From the NCBI GenBank assembly GCA_026874595.1, contig CM049313.1, forward strand, positions 59,107,159 to 59,171,158: 64,000 nt of DNA, written 5' to 3'. Below, piece after piece: positions 14,601 through 24,840 of the stretch. The position numbers and the translations under genes are program-made. Below the pieces are notes generated by a model that had not been told where the DNA came from, searched no databases, and saw nothing but the letters and a program-made list of their open reading frames with translations. The stretch's first letter is position 1. Each line of letters begins with the position of its first letter. Source of the stretch: Sipunculus nudus (taxonomy: Eukaryota > Annelida > Sipuncula > Golfingiida > Sipunculidae).

Positions 14601-17116
14601 TGCCACAGGAAAGCAATAAATCACTATCTTCTACAACTGTGTGTGCCCTAACCTGCACGCTGGAGCCTGGTGATTGGTTGATAATGAAAATGTTGCCTTC
14701 CGATTGGTTGATCATAAACTTAATTCCTTCTTATTTGCTACTGGTAATAGATCAGCATGGGAAAGTGATAGACTTGCACCGTTGATAATTTTCTGCCTTA
14801 CTTTTGGGTTATTATAAAATTGTTGACTTCTTATTAGATAAGGGTAGTAACTTAGTTTGGGATAGTGATAGACTTGCATCCTTGATAATTTCCTTCGTTT
14901 CCATGGGACATAATGAAATGGTGATTTCTTATAAGATAAGGATGGTAACTAAGCATGGAATGGTTGTGGACTTGTACTCTTCATCATTTTCTGTTTTCCT
15001 TATTTGGATAATAGTGAATTTACCTTTCCATTGAAAAAAGATGGTAACTTGGCATGGGATAGTCTTGAGTCATAGGTTTTCTAATAACAGTAATTATATG
15101 TTCACCACACGCATAATCAAATAGTAGACAGTGCACTTTCATTCTGTAGGATAAAAAGACAAAGTAACATGGAAGAGACAACCTATTCACACCAGACCTA
15201 CTGACTCTTATCAGGTATAGTACCTAGATTTAGAATCTGATGGAATATGCAATCACTAGGTATTAGTTACAATTAATCTCTATAATATTTTAATCAGAGA
15301 ATAGTGATTACCATGTACACCCTTATTTCAGTAAGTGTCAGTTAAAACAATTAAGAACCTTTTAAATGTAAGACTTAAAATGTTTTCATTATTAATATGT
15401 ATGACAATCCTAAAATTGCTGGTCTGGTATTAGTCAAATGAAATAAGAAATACCCAATATGAAAATTTTTTTCTGTTTCTGATTAAAGACATGTCAAAAT
15501 TATGGCAAAAACAATAATTTGTAAAATTTATAAAAGCCAGAAAAGTGCAATACCATTGTGATAAGGATTTAAGGATTTTGGAACTGAATTTCATTTCACT
15601 CCTGTAAATGTAAAAATCATGCTAATTGGCTGGTGAGATAATACTGCTTTCTGGTAATAATACCTCTTCATTCCGTACGGTCTTCCATTCTCACAGTCTC
15701 TGAATGTGAATTGTTTTCAGAATAATTTGGCTCACTAATAAATAATTTAAGTTAGGATGGTTAGTAAAATATATGGAACACATGAACGGATGATTTATAT
15801 GATTATGAAGGACGTAGTTAATGACCACAATTACTGCAATGCATCTGCCGCTTGGGTTTCTGTAGGTTTAGGTCAATCAAGTTGTTCTAATGTCTATCTT
15901 TAAGTAGGAGAGAAATTCAGTTATACTTTGACTTGTCAAAAATTTTGTAATAATTTCTAAGTGAAACAAGTATCTTTTCCTGGACACTAAATATTCTGAG
16001 AAGCTTACCATGATTTAAGGGTATTCAATTCCTCAGGCTGGGTAGAGTTGCTCTGATTATTGGTAAGTTTTGCTGATGATTGTAATCTCAATTTATATAC
16101 TTCAATATTTTTTAATAAGTTTAGAAACTGACAGGTTCGGGAAAGGTTGTTAAGTGGAGTTGGAGAAGCTATTTGTGCTGTGGACAGGGTTAGCTGTATG
16201 TATGAGGCAGGTTTGCTTACCCTATCAGATTACTTTAATAGTGTTAGGTAACACACTCTTAGGTAACAAAATTTTCTCAACAGATACAGAGAATTAGTTT
16301 AATCAGGTATGTAGAAAGGTGAGAATCCCCAACCATTTCATGCTACAGGTTTAGTACTGTACCGCTAGATAAGAAGGGTCAGGTTTCCATTCAGATTACT
16401 GTGGATAGCAGGTTCAAATTAGCATCAGTGTCCTTTGTTTTTGAGTAATAACAATATAGGATTCATGATAATCATATTTGAAAGTTTGGAGTATTTTTCA
16501 GATTTCTGAGTTGGTTTTCTCGTATTATTTTCCTCATGAAAACATAGTTTTTAAAGTCAACAGGAAATGTATTGATGAATGCACATGTTCAGATAAACAG
16601 AGGAAGCCATCTTTTTCAGATTTTTTGGATTAGCCATACAGTGGGGGAAAAAAAAAAATTGACAGGGTTGTTTTGTCAGGCTTGTTCCACTATGCATTAA
16701 GCCAGATGATTTGTATAAGAGGAGTAAAAAGAAAATTGATTGGGTACCTTTGAACAAGATCATTGTTATTTATGGTAACCCCCACTTTTGCTTCTCAGAA
16801 CCATCTAGATTTCAAATGTTGAACAATATCTATATTTTTCGATAAAAAGTTAACTTTAAATCATATTTCAGCTCATTGTTGTGAAATGTTAGGTCTCATT
16901 GGCGATTATACAAGAATATACAAATGTCATGTTTCACTAAATGAACACAAGATGGCGCTGATATGGAATCTCGGTTTACCGTAATTAATAATGAAGACAT
17001 ATGCTGAGGTACCCCATTTCAATGTATATCTGTACAGTGCTGGAATATCTTATTTCTTGTCTCATTATCTGTATTTTATTCTTTACAGTGTGAAGAACTA
17101 CTCCGGGAAGTTCTGA
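3544..17116 (+). CDS. Heterogeneous nuclear ribonucleoprotein K, complete 13-exon gene
   Basis: This is a poly(C)-binding RNA/DNA-binding protein of the KH family, acting in pre-mRNA processing, mRNA stability, translation and transcription, and shuttling between nucleus and cytoplasm (family knowledge). Coding exons: 3544-3645, 4071-4127, 5764-5807, 6393-6465, 9343-9459, 10060-10188, 10640-10818, 11201-11455, 11942-12006, 12397-12467, 12884-12958, 13549-13718, 17089-17116. All junctions are GT-AG and the frame is maintained throughout: 1365 nt, 454 residues plus TGA. Human hnRNP K is about 464. KH1 is about residues 25-92, KH2 about 104-174 and KH3 about 383-446, each with GKGG (41-44, 120-123, 396-399). 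Residues about 204-364 are Gly/Met/Arg-rich. The C-terminus SVKNYSGKF matches the conserved hnRNP K ending. The start Met is two bases inside an exon, so an extra upstream coding exon is possible. Exon boundaries were read by eye. Confidence 0.95.
4071..4127 (+). CDS. hnRNP K coding exon 2 (KH1 GXXG loop)
   Basis: Encodes [19 protein letters not shown], residues 35-53, which carries the KH1 nucleic-acid-binding loop GKGG. It is preceded by a long T tract and cacag. The donor is gtacgt. The intron before it is 425 bp. Confidence 0.95.
5764..5807 (+). CDS. hnRNP K coding exon 3 (KH1 beta strand)
   Basis: A 44-nt exon encoding [14 protein letters not shown] plus two bases of an Arg codon. The segment VPDSSGPER is a hallmark of hnRNP K KH1. 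The acceptor is ctctacag and the donor gtatgc. The 130 bp just upstream are more GC-rich than the rest of the intron. Confidence 0.93.
6393..6465 (+). CDS. hnRNP K coding exon 4 (end of KH1)
   Basis: Completes the split Arg codon, then encodes [20 protein letters not shown] and DLEE, the last strand and helix of KH1. The donor is gtaggt at 6466. The next intron is one of the two long ones, 2877 bp. Confidence 0.93.
6466..9342. other. hnRNP K intron 4 (2.9 kb), no gene seen inside
   Basis: A long AT-rich intron. It contains a local tandem duplication (7340-7556), a triple GGTCA run at 6991-7004, and a more GC-rich patch at about 8340-8600. Small ORFs here are not supported as genes. Confidence 0.6.
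7340..7556 (+). repeat. Tandem duplication of about 101 bp in intron 4
   Basis: The segment starting CCTGAAGAATCC at 7346 recurs at 7447 and runs to the phrase GAGAGTCCGGTTTTATACAT in both copies. Copy 2 has a small insertion (AATGGT...) after the T/A run. Otherwise the copies are nearly identical, so the event is recent. Confidence 0.9.
9343..9459 (+). CDS. hnRNP K coding exon 5 (start of KH2)
   Basis: Residues 93-131. After [10 protein letters not shown] comes the KH2 start [20 protein letters not shown], then GQKIKDLRQ. The GXXG loop is GKGG at 120-123; from memory, vertebrate hnRNP K has GVKG here. The acceptor is cttcag and the donor gtaatc. Confidence 0.95.
10060..10188 (+). CDS. hnRNP K coding exon 6 (rest of KH2)
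   Basis: Residues 132-174, beginning [20 protein letters not shown]. The CCPDSTER stretch corresponds to the CCPHSTDR of vertebrate hnRNP K KH2 (recalled). It ends with the helix [14 protein letters not shown]. The donor is gtaagt. Confidence 0.95.
10640..10818 (+). CDS. hnRNP K coding exon 7 (post-KH2 aromatic segment and first Gly-rich block)
   Basis: Encodes [20 protein letters not shown], which matches the YDPNFYDE-type segment that follows KH2 in hnRNP K, then [19 protein letters not shown] and an RGG-type run. It ends inside an Arg codon (CG|A). RGG repeats are typical arginine-methylation and RNA-contact regions. Confidence 0.93.
11201..11455 (+). CDS. hnRNP K coding exon 8 (Gly-Met-Gly repeat exon)
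   Basis: A 255-nt exon, nearly all Gly and Met with scattered Arg (MGGGMGGGM-type repeats, residues 234-318 plus a split Arg codon). The DNA is a degenerate GGA/GGC/ATG repeat, so the length is likely variable between individuals. Pro-rich and Glu/Trp-rich ORFs overlapping it in other frames are shadows. Confidence 0.92.
11601..11667 (+). repeat. (CT)n microsatellite and a 21-bp direct duplication
   Basis: About 14 CT units at 11601-11629 are followed by two copies of CATGTTATTACAGTTTTA. Both copies contain a TTACAG acceptor-like motif inside intron 8. Confidence 0.9.
11942..12006 (+). CDS. hnRNP K coding exon 9 (Gly-rich linker)
   Basis: Completes Arg 319, then encodes [20 protein letters not shown] and F, ending one base into a Ser codon. 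The acceptor follows tttccag and the donor is gtaagt. Confidence 0.88.
12397..12467 (+). CDS. hnRNP K coding exon 10 (Gly-rich linker)
   Basis: Completes Ser 341, then encodes [20 protein letters not shown] and DTM. It joins cleanly in frame to its neighbours. The acceptor is ctgcag and the donor gttagt. Confidence 0.88.
12884..12958 (+). CDS. hnRNP K coding exon 11 (linker to KH3)
   Basis: Residues 365-389: [20 protein letters not shown] then [13 protein letters not shown] corresponds to the TQVTIPKD that opens KH3 in vertebrate hnRNP K (recalled). The donor is gtaagt. Confidence 0.93.
13549..13718 (+). CDS. hnRNP K coding exon 12 (KH3)
   Basis: Residues 390-445: [20 protein letters not shown], then the KH3 core [20 protein letters not shown] and [16 protein letters not shown]. 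This is the most conserved part of the protein. If the donor at 13719 is not used, the frame ends after one Arg with TAA, giving a short alternative C-terminus. Confidence 0.97.
14081..14206 (+). repeat. 63-bp tandem duplication
   Basis: GTGTGTAGTGTTTTCATATA and the bases after it at 14081 recur at 14144 with only a few differences, both ending TTCAAGCACAAT. Confidence 0.9.
14660..15090 (+). repeat. Degenerate tandem array, about 99-bp unit, four copies
   Basis: The phrase GATAGTGATAGACTTGCA and variants recurs near 14763, 14861, 14960 and 15058, each followed by a TTGATAATTT-like segment and a TTATAAGATAAGG-like segment. The copies are old and diverged. Confidence 0.7.
17089..17116 (+). CDS. 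hnRNP K coding exon 13 (C-terminus and stop)
   Basis: After ctttacag, one base completes Ser 446; VKNYSGKF and TGA follow. This mirrors the SVKQYSGKFF end of the common vertebrate isoform (recalled). The preceding intron is 3370 bp. Confidence 0.93.
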
Positions 17117-17442
17117 AGAGGCAGCCGGCCTGCGTTATGTACAGACAGTGGTGTATACCCATCCACAGCATTTATCAGTTTACTTTAAGAATGCGGTGTT
17201 GGCAGCAGTAATTGTAAACAAGCACCGCAATGAAATTGCCAAATGCTGACTACAGGTAGCACTAGATTAAGTGGGGCCCGACCTGGTACTTGAATAAGTT
17301 GAACCTGAGTAGATGGTTTTGTCAGAAATTTATCAGTAGAAATGAGAGATGAACAATTTTTCTTAGCCTTTGGTTTTGCAGATTGCTGTAAAACTAGCTT
17401 GTAGTTGCCATACAAATGAATAGTCAGTCAACATCAGAAGTA

Positions 17443-17448
17443 AATAAA
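17443..17448 (+). terminator. Poly(A) signal AATAAA, proximal
   Basis: A canonical hexamer about 330 bp after the stop codon, followed by an A-rich then T-containing stretch. It has a weaker downstream GU element than the distal signal. Confidence 0.45.
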
Positions 17449-17676
17449 AAAAATTCCATACTGTACATATTAAACTCAGAAATCCATCTGTTTACTTATG
17501 ATAATTTCTGGCATTGTAAGGGAGGGAAAGTAACCAATAGATGTTTGTAACATGTAGGTCAAGTGGTTTTTAGTCTTTTTTTTTTATGCCAGCTTGTAGT
17601 TATATATTTTTATATGTCTGTCCAGTTACTGGTAATGTCTTCCTTAAAGTATTCAAATTATGTACTTGTAACCATG

Positions 17677-17682
17677 AATAAA
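17677..17682 (+). terminator. Poly(A) signal AATAAA, distal and probably main
   Basis: A canonical hexamer. About 70 bp downstream is a GT-rich run (17750-17772) that suits a downstream GU element. Cleavage probably falls near 17695-17705. Confidence 0.65.
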
Positions 17683-17700
17683 ATTAAGACCACAATATGG

Positions 17701-18072
17701 ACATTGTAGTTTTTATCATTTGTGTATGTTACTTGAGAAGTTGAACTTTGAGTGTGTGTGTGTGTGTGTTTTTGTAATAGGGAAAGAGAGATGGTTTGTA
17801 TAAGAAAGGTTTGTGTGTCTATATGTGAGATCGGAAATGATAAAAAGACAAAATTCTGAATCCTATAAAATATTAAAACCTCTCATAATTGGATCCCAAA
17901 TATACAGAATATACAGATGGTGTGACTAAGGATAAGTTCTCTCAAAAAGATTACACAATTTTATGAATAACACTTTTTGTTTAAAACAATGTTTCTGCTT
18001 CACAGTACCATTAATTTACGTTTTAGACAGATTTGGTCAGCTTATTTCATGACTTCTTAACTGTTGTTATGA
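17701..18072. other. Spacer between hnRNP K and the first F1 repeat
   Basis: AT-rich. Apart from the (GT)n run at 17752-17769 I see nothing to annotate. Confidence 0.5.
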
Positions 18073-19920
18073 TTTTTAGCTCAGCTGACTATAAGTCATC
18101 TGAGCTATAGTCGTGGTCCATTGTCCGTCGTCCGTCCGTCTGTCCGTCCGTCCGTCCGTCCGTCCGTCCGTCCGTCCGTCCGTAGATGTGGCACGTTTTG
18201 AAACCGTAAGACCTAGGAATCCAAAATTCAGCATAATGTTAGATGTCCCCAAGATCTCCTACCAAGCCGAAAACTGGGTCTTTGCGACTTCGTTCCTTTG
18301 AGAAATTAAGGAAAAACCTCAATTTTTTATTAAAATCCTATTTTCACACTTCAGGACTGCCTAATATCAAAACCACTCATCTGTGTTTCCTCATATTTAC
18401 CATAAATAATCCTCTATATGGTTCCTATGTACATGCCAGAAATTGGGTCTGTATTATATAATTTAAAAAAGTTATGGGCCCAAACATAATGCATTTTGTA
18501 AATAATCAGGAAAAAAATTTGATCACTTAACACAAAACTTGTTAAAGCTAAGCACTTTTTTTCCAGTAATATAACTTTTATTAATCAAAATTAAATTGTA
18601 TACCCAAAATTTGATCAAAATCTTTTAAATTTTTTGAAATATTAGCAAAAATAAAAAATTGGTACCTTAAACTTTGCCCAACTTTGACCATGGCACGTTT
18701 TTTTTCTGTAACTGCTGTGGATTTAATTTTCAAAGCATGTTTTTGTTAGCATTTCAACTGTTAACATTTAAAATTTGAAACCAGTTGATCAAAAACTGTA
18801 GATTTTATTCAAGTTTTCAAGCACCATGTCACATATTGTTTACATCAACCTAGTGTTATGCAGTTTGCTAGAGCTCAGCTCCCCAGCTTCAGCTCTAAGT
18901 TCCTTAAATTAGGCATACAGTAAGATGTCTCCAAAATCCCCTACCATGCCAAGAATTTGGTCACCAGAACTTAATTCCTTCGAGATATTAATGAAAAACT
19001 TCATTTTTTTCATTAAAAACCCTTTGTTACACTTCAGGACTGCCTAGTATCAAAACCACTGATCTGACTTTGATCATATATAATATACATATTTTTCTAT
19101 ACATTCGCTATGCACATGCCAGAAATGATGTCACTATTGAGTAATTGTTTTAAGTTATGTGCCAAAACAAAATTGACTTTGTAAAAAATCAGGAAAAATA
19201 TTTACTCAGGTTTCATGAAAATTATTGAAGCTAGAGAATTTTTTTTAAGTATATAACTTTGTTTAATTAAGATTCAATTGTATACCCAAAATTAGATCTG
19301 TATTTTGTAAATTTTATAAGTTATTAGCATAAACATAAAATCAGTACCTGAAATTTTACCCAACTTTGACCATGGCACATTTTTTCCCTGTGAGTACTGT
19401 TGATTTAATTTTCTCAGAATGTAAACATAAGTATTTAATGTGTTTAAATCTGAAATTTGAAACTAAAAGGTTGAAAATTAGGCTAGTTATTGAATTTTAT
19501 CTTGAGGGTCTATTGTAGTCACTTGCTTTGTTCCAGATGCAGGTAGGCCACTCCAGGTCACTGGAAGTCAGCTATGCCAGGGTTCCTGATTTGTTTCAGT
19601 CACTGGGGGAGATCCCCTGCTGTGACAGGTGTACAATTGTTCTCATATCACACCCCCTCCCCCCCCCCCCTGAATATATAAATATACTTTTGTATGCATG
19701 ATGTGGTGTTACATGACAAGATTGAGATTTATGATGATGCAATTTAGAATTATGAATCAACGTTTATATTCAGAAATTTATGTTATATTGGAAATGTATA
19801 CAAATTAAACTTAAAATAAAAAAATGAGGATCTAATACAAACATGTGTTCATTATTTTCGAGCCTCAGCAGAATTGGAGATCAGGCTTTGTTTGCCCTGA
19901 ATGTTTATGCAAAAGTGTTG
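18073..19920 (+). repeat. F1 repeat, left arm copy 1 (hairpin head plus two diverged modules)
   Basis: Starts TTTTTA followed by a hairpin: AGCTCAGCTGAC (18078-18089), loop TATAA, GTCATCTGAGCT (18095-18106), one mismatch in 12. A (TCCG)n run follows. Two related modules of about 700-800 bp follow: module A with ATGTCCCCAAGATCTCC near 18243, module B with ATGTCTCCAAAATCCCC near 18925. They are clearly homologous to each other, both passing through CTTCAGGACTGCC and TATCAAAACCACT. No credible protein is encoded. The tail includes a C-rich run and sequence repeated in copy 2. Heads of this kind are common in mollusc genomes. Confidence 0.85.
18123..18183 (+). repeat. (TCCG)n tetranucleotide run in the F1 head
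   Basis: A nearly pure run with one TCTG and one TCG interruption. The same run, with other lengths, is in the F1 heads at about 20090-20136, 60127-60170 and 63125-63185 (the last two as GGAC). In translation it gives VRPSVRPS-type peptides, an artefact. Confidence 0.9.
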
Positions 19921-20037
19921 TTAATCCCATCTCCTCCCCACCCCCCCCCCCCCCCCCCCCCCCGGCTGTCATTGATCCTTAGCACCTCATCGTCACCTGT
20001 GCACTGGGACATTAGTTAATATTGCAAATGTGTACAA

Positions 20038-23000
20038 TTTTTAGCTCAGCTGACTATAAGTCATCTGAGCTATAGTCGTGGTCCATTGTCCGTCGTCCGT
20101 CCGTCTGTCCGTCCGTCCGTCCGTCCGTCCGTCCGTAGATGTGGCACGTTTTGAAACCGTAAGACCTAGGAATCCAAAATTCAGCATAATGTTAGATGTC
20201 CCCAAGATCTCCTACCAAGCCGAAAACTGGGTCTTTGCGACTTCGTTCCTTTGAGAAATTAAGGAAAAACCTCAATTTTTTATTAAAATCCTATTTTCAC
20301 ACTTCAGGACTGCCTTATATCAAAACCACTCATCTGTTTTTCCTCATATTTACCATAAATATTCTTCTATATAGTTCCTATGTACATGCCAGAAATTAAG
20401 TCTGTTAAGTATAAATTCTTTAAGTTATGGGCCCAAACATAATGGACTTTGTAAAAAATCAGGAAAAATATTTACTCACTTAACATGAAAAATTTTGAAA
20501 CTAGAGTCTATTTTCCCAAGTATATAACTATGTTTAATTAAGATTCAATTGTTTACCCAAAATTAGATCTGAATTTTGTAAATTTTTTAAGTATTTAGCA
20601 TAAAAATAAAATCAGTACCTTAAATTTTGCCCAACTTTGACCATGGCACGTTTTTTTTCTGTAAGTACCATTGATTTAATTTTCACAGCATGCAAACATA
20701 AATATTTAATTTTTTTAAATCTGAAATTTGGAAGTAAAAGCTTGAAAATTAAGCTAGTTATTGATTTTTTTCTTGAGGCTCTATTGTAGTCATTTGCTTT
20801 GATTACAGATTACAGATGCAGGGTCCCACTCCAGGTCACTGGAAGTCAGCAATGCCAGGGTTTCTGATTTGTTACAGTCACTGGGGGAGATCCCCTGCTG
20901 TGACAGGTGTACAGTTATTCTCATATCACCACCCCAATAACCCCCCCCCACCCCCCCCCCCCCCCAAACCCAACCCACCAAGTGTTCACTGTATCTCCTT
21001 AATTGTAATGCTGTTTCCACTCTGATATGCAAAAACTTTCCTTGAAAAAGTAATTCAAGGTGTAATCCAGAAGATGCAATGTTGTGTAATGTAGCATTTT
21101 TAAAGAATCATTTTTCTTTTAAATGATTTTACCAATCATAATGGAACCCATCAGTGTGCTTAAATTATGATAAAATATGAAGCACATTATAGATAAATAA
21201 AGACACAATTAAAAATTGAGAAGTCTAAATCAAGTATTTTTTTAGATATTTATTGTTTTGCAGCTTTAAAAGATATATTTTTGTGGTAAAAAATAAATAA
21301 ACATTTGTATGCATGATATGGTGTTATCTGACAAGATTGGATTTATGATGATGCAATTGAGAATTATGAATCAACTTTTATATTCAGATATATATGTTAT
21401 ATTGAAAATGTATAGAAATATAAACTTAAATTTAAAAAAATTAATGTGCTAAAAAAATGAGGATTTATTACAAACATTTGTTCATTATTTTCCTGCATCA
21501 GCAGAATTTGAGATAGGCTTTGTTTGCCATGTTTTATGTTGTTAATTAGTTATATTTCAACTGTATACATTTCATAAAAAAACATATATTTAATAATATA
21601 TTTTATACAAAAAAAAAGATTCGATTGAACAAATGTGTAAACTACTGAAAAGTCAACAGTTAATCGAAAAGCCAACTGATGATCATGGTAATTGTACAGA
21701 TCATTTGTTCACAAACTGCTCACATGCTTCAGTTTCAACATTAGGAAACACATGGTCAGGTCACAAAATATTATTTGCAACAATTTCTTGCTCATCAATA
21801 CAAACCAATCATATAAACCAACCATGGCCTTTATTACCTCTTCCTCTTACACTTCATCTCCATTTGATATTATTTTAGATTTTTACCTTCAAGGTTAACG
21901 TCAGCTGAGCACAGTGACTCAAGCACCATGTAACATATTGTTTACATCAAGCTAGTGTTATGCAGTTTGCAAGAGCTCAGCTCCCCAGCTTCAGCTCTAA
22001 GTTCCTTAAATTCGGCATACAGTTAGATGTCTCCAAAATCCCCTACCATGCCAAGAATTTGGTCACTAGGACTTAATACCTTCGAGATATTAATGAAAAA
22101 CTTCATTTTTCCATTAAAAACCCATTGTTACACTTCAAGACTGCCAAATATCAAAACCACTGATCTGACTTTAATCATAAATAATATACATATTTTTCAA
22201 TCTCTATGCACATGCCAGAATGATGTCAGTATTGCGTAATTGTTTTAAGTTATGGGGCCAAACATAATGCACTTTGTAAAAAATCAAGAAATATATTTAC
22301 TCCCTTAACAAGGGCATTGCTGAAGCTAGAGATTTTTTTGTCAGGGATGTAACATTATTAAATCAAGATTCAATTGAATACCCAAAATTAGTTCTTAATT
22401 TTTCAAATTTTATATGTTATTAGTATAAATATAAAATTAGTACCTTAAATTTTGCCCAACTGTGACCATGGCACGTTTGTTTCCCGTGAGCACTGTTGAT
22501 ATAATTATCATATCATGCACACATAAGGATTTCAGCTTAGAAAGCTGAAAGAAATTGGCCAAAAATTGTAGCTTTTATAAATGTTTTTTATGAGACCCTG
22601 TCAGACTTTGGCTCTCTCCAGCCCCTCTTGAATCACCTGTATTATGCATGCTTGAGGCGAGGCATACATGGAATCCAGGCAGCTTATGGCCAGCCACAGT
22701 TGATCCAGGTGTCCAACCCAACTCATCTAGTAGTTTTAACCAACAACATAACAATAAACAATAAATTAATAAATTTTTATTGGTTTTTAATAACAAATTA
22801 AAGAAAAATAGAAAAGGAATTTGTTAGTTTATAATAACAGGAAATTAACTTGCAGTTACTGATGATATAAGAATCTTGTATGGATGGGCAGAATGTCACG
22901 TATTCCAAATAACACCATGAAGTCACCTATGGCATTTTTCAGTTCAATTTTAATGATAAAGAAGTAAATTATATTATTCATTACTAATCATTAGGGATCA

Positions 23001-23786
23001 TATGAAGGAAATTAATGATAGACAAAGATGCAGTTGATAATATTAATCTAGATTCCTACTGTGTCTAGTGTGTACATTGATGTGAAATTAGTCCAAAATG
23101 AATTTTTACAGTTATTTTTAATATAAATAAAAGCCATAAAACCAGGTACTTATGATCATTATTTGAATGTGTGAATTTTGTATATTCTGGATTCTCAACA
23201 TCATTGTTTGGTTAAAACTGAATAAATACCAGACATGGTGTGAATACTTTGTAATTGTATTTAAATACGAATATGATTATGTACTCCATTATAAAATTTC
23301 TTGCATAAAGAATGGGAATTCAGGTAAAAATGAAAGTATATGAATACTCGTGCAGTACTTTCAAAATGTATTCATGAATGCATTCATGAATATATTCTTT
23401 AATATTATTTTAATAATCATTTTAGTTATATTTCATTTTACAAAATCATATGATTCTCTTATTATTTTTAATAAAAATTATATTTGGGACAATATTTGTA
23501 ATTTTTTTTAATAAATAGTTAAACTCATATTATATGTTCTGCTTATAAGTTATTTGGCCAAGTCAAAATCTGTGTGACAATAGTACTCCATTTGTTAATA
23601 AAATAAATGAAATCAATGCTCTTCCCTGTCTCCAAAGGAACTATCAAAATCATACATAAGCTAAACAACAACAACTCATAATACAGCTTATATTTATTAC
23701 CACACAAAACCAGCATGTACCTCATTTCTAAATAATATTTTTTTATCATATATAACAGCTGAGCGTCGTGACCCATAGGTCCCTTG
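20038..23786 (+). repeat. F1 repeat, left arm copy 2 (chimeric front, extra module B, full tail)
   Basis: The same T5-hairpin head (20043-20071) and module A start as copy 1, but from about 20400 the sequence tracks module B of copy 1. Copy 2 is therefore an A/B chimera about 700 bp shorter in this part. After 21540 there is unrelated sequence with a LINE fragment. A further module B follows at about 21905-22500, then a tail ending at 23786 with GTGACCCATAGGTCCCTTG. The 22.0-23.79 kb part is the inverted counterpart of 60.58-62.45 kb. Confidence 0.8.
21624..21830 (+). pseudogene. LINE endonuclease-domain fragment
   Basis: The translation contains LLKSQQLIEKPT, DHLFTNCSHASVST and a degenerate SGHKILFATIS. 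The pattern Q-L-I-x-x-P-T, then D-H-L-F-T-N, then S(D)H-x-I-x-F is that of the apurinic-like endonuclease of non-LTR retrotransposons. The fragment is short, the usual SDH is SGH, and no reverse transcriptase follows, so it is a dead remnant within the F1 left arm. Confidence 0.5.
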
Positions 23787-23794
23787 TTAACCAT
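23543..23794 (-). other. Conserved ORF in the F1 tail (left copy), function unknown
   Basis: An 83-codon frame with the core QLLYMIKKYYLEMRYMLVLC and a hydrophobic LFSLCMILIVPLE. It matches the + strand frame at 60574-60819 over its whole length, with about a dozen substitutions and one in-frame 3-nt indel. No known domain. It may simply be repeat DNA that happens to be open; no splice or promoter signal supports it. Confidence 0.3.
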
Positions 23795-23833
23795 GACCCA
23801 GATATGATAATAGTTTGATAGAACCCTACATAA

Positions 23834-24840
23834 TTTTTAGCCCTCAGCCCTTAGGCTGATGGGCTATTGTTGTCACCTAAGCTGTCTGCCCGTACGGCGT
23901 CAGTTAACTTTTACCTTGTAAGGGGGATATCTCTAAAAGGATTTACCATAGGAATTTTATTTCTTTGCTGAAGATGTATATCGACAAAATCTGGGTCAAG
24001 TTCGAAGATGGGTGACCTTGACCTATTTTTCTACATTTTAGAGCTGATTATAGAAAAACACTTAGAAGTTTATTTCTCAGGAACCATTGGGTGGATTTTC
24101 ACAAAACTTACTATGGTCTTTGGGACTGATGGCCTGTACCTGCTGCACAAGTTTGGTAGCGCCACCTACAATTTCTGATTTTAAATGAATTTTTATTGGA
24201 TTTTTCAACTTTGGGCTTGTGAGCGGGATATCTCTTAAAGGATTCACCTTAGGAATTTTATTTCTTCGATGTAGATGTATATTGACAAAATCTGGGTCAA
24301 GTTTGAAGATGGGTGACCTTGACCTATTTTTCTACCTTTTAGAGCTGATAATAGAAAAACACTTAGAAGCTTAATTCTCAGAGACCATTGGGTGGATTTT
24401 CACAAAACTTACCATGATAATTGGGACTGATCGTCTCTCTGCTGCACAAGTTTGGTGGCACCACCTACAATTTCTGATTTTTAATGAATTTTTATCGGAT
24501 TTTTCAACTCGGGCACTGCGAACAGGATATTCTAAAAGGATTCATCATGGGAATTTTATTTCATCAGTGAAGATTCATATTGACAATATCTCAGTCAAGT
24601 TCGAAGATGGGTGACCTTGACCTATTTTACGTTTTAGAGCTGAATATAGAAAACCCTTAGAAGCTGAATTCTCAGAGACCATTGGGTGGATTTTCACAAA
24701 ACTTACTATGATCATTGGGACTGATGGTCTGTACCTGCTGCACAAGTTTGGGGGCACTACGTACAATTTCTTACTTTAATGAAATTTTATCGGATTTTTC
24801 AACTTTGGCCTTGTGAGCAGAATACCTTCTTAAAGCATAT
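23834..24840 (+). repeat. F2 repeat: hairpin head and three ~300-bp tandem units
   Basis: Begins TTTTTAG, then a hairpin with AGCCC/GGGCT and CAGCC/GGCTG stems (23839-23865) around a CTTA loop. Units follow with the phrases GGATATCTCTAAAAGGATT, GATGGGTGACCTTGACCTAT (24009, 24310, 24608) and GGTGGATTTTCACAAAACTT. Spacings are 301 and 298 bp. Each unit carries TGACCTTGACCT, and one has GGTGGCACCACC (24454-24465). No coding capacity. Confidence 0.85.

Larger units (their letters stand above)
13719..17088. other. hnRNP K intron 12 (3.4 kb), no gene seen inside
   Basis: Contains the AATAAA at 13866, a 63-bp tandem duplication, and a degenerate ~99-bp array. ORFs at 14498-15034 are by-products of that array. 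Confidence 0.6.
17117..17700 (+). other. hnRNP K 3' UTR
   Basis: About 580 bp from the stop to the inferred cleavage region just after the second AATAAA. A small ORF antisense to it (17185-17415) has no recognisable features. Confidence 0.7.

Noticed and set aside
18113-18301. VRPSVRPS-type repeat peptide
   Set aside because: Translation of the (TCCG)n run in the F1 head.
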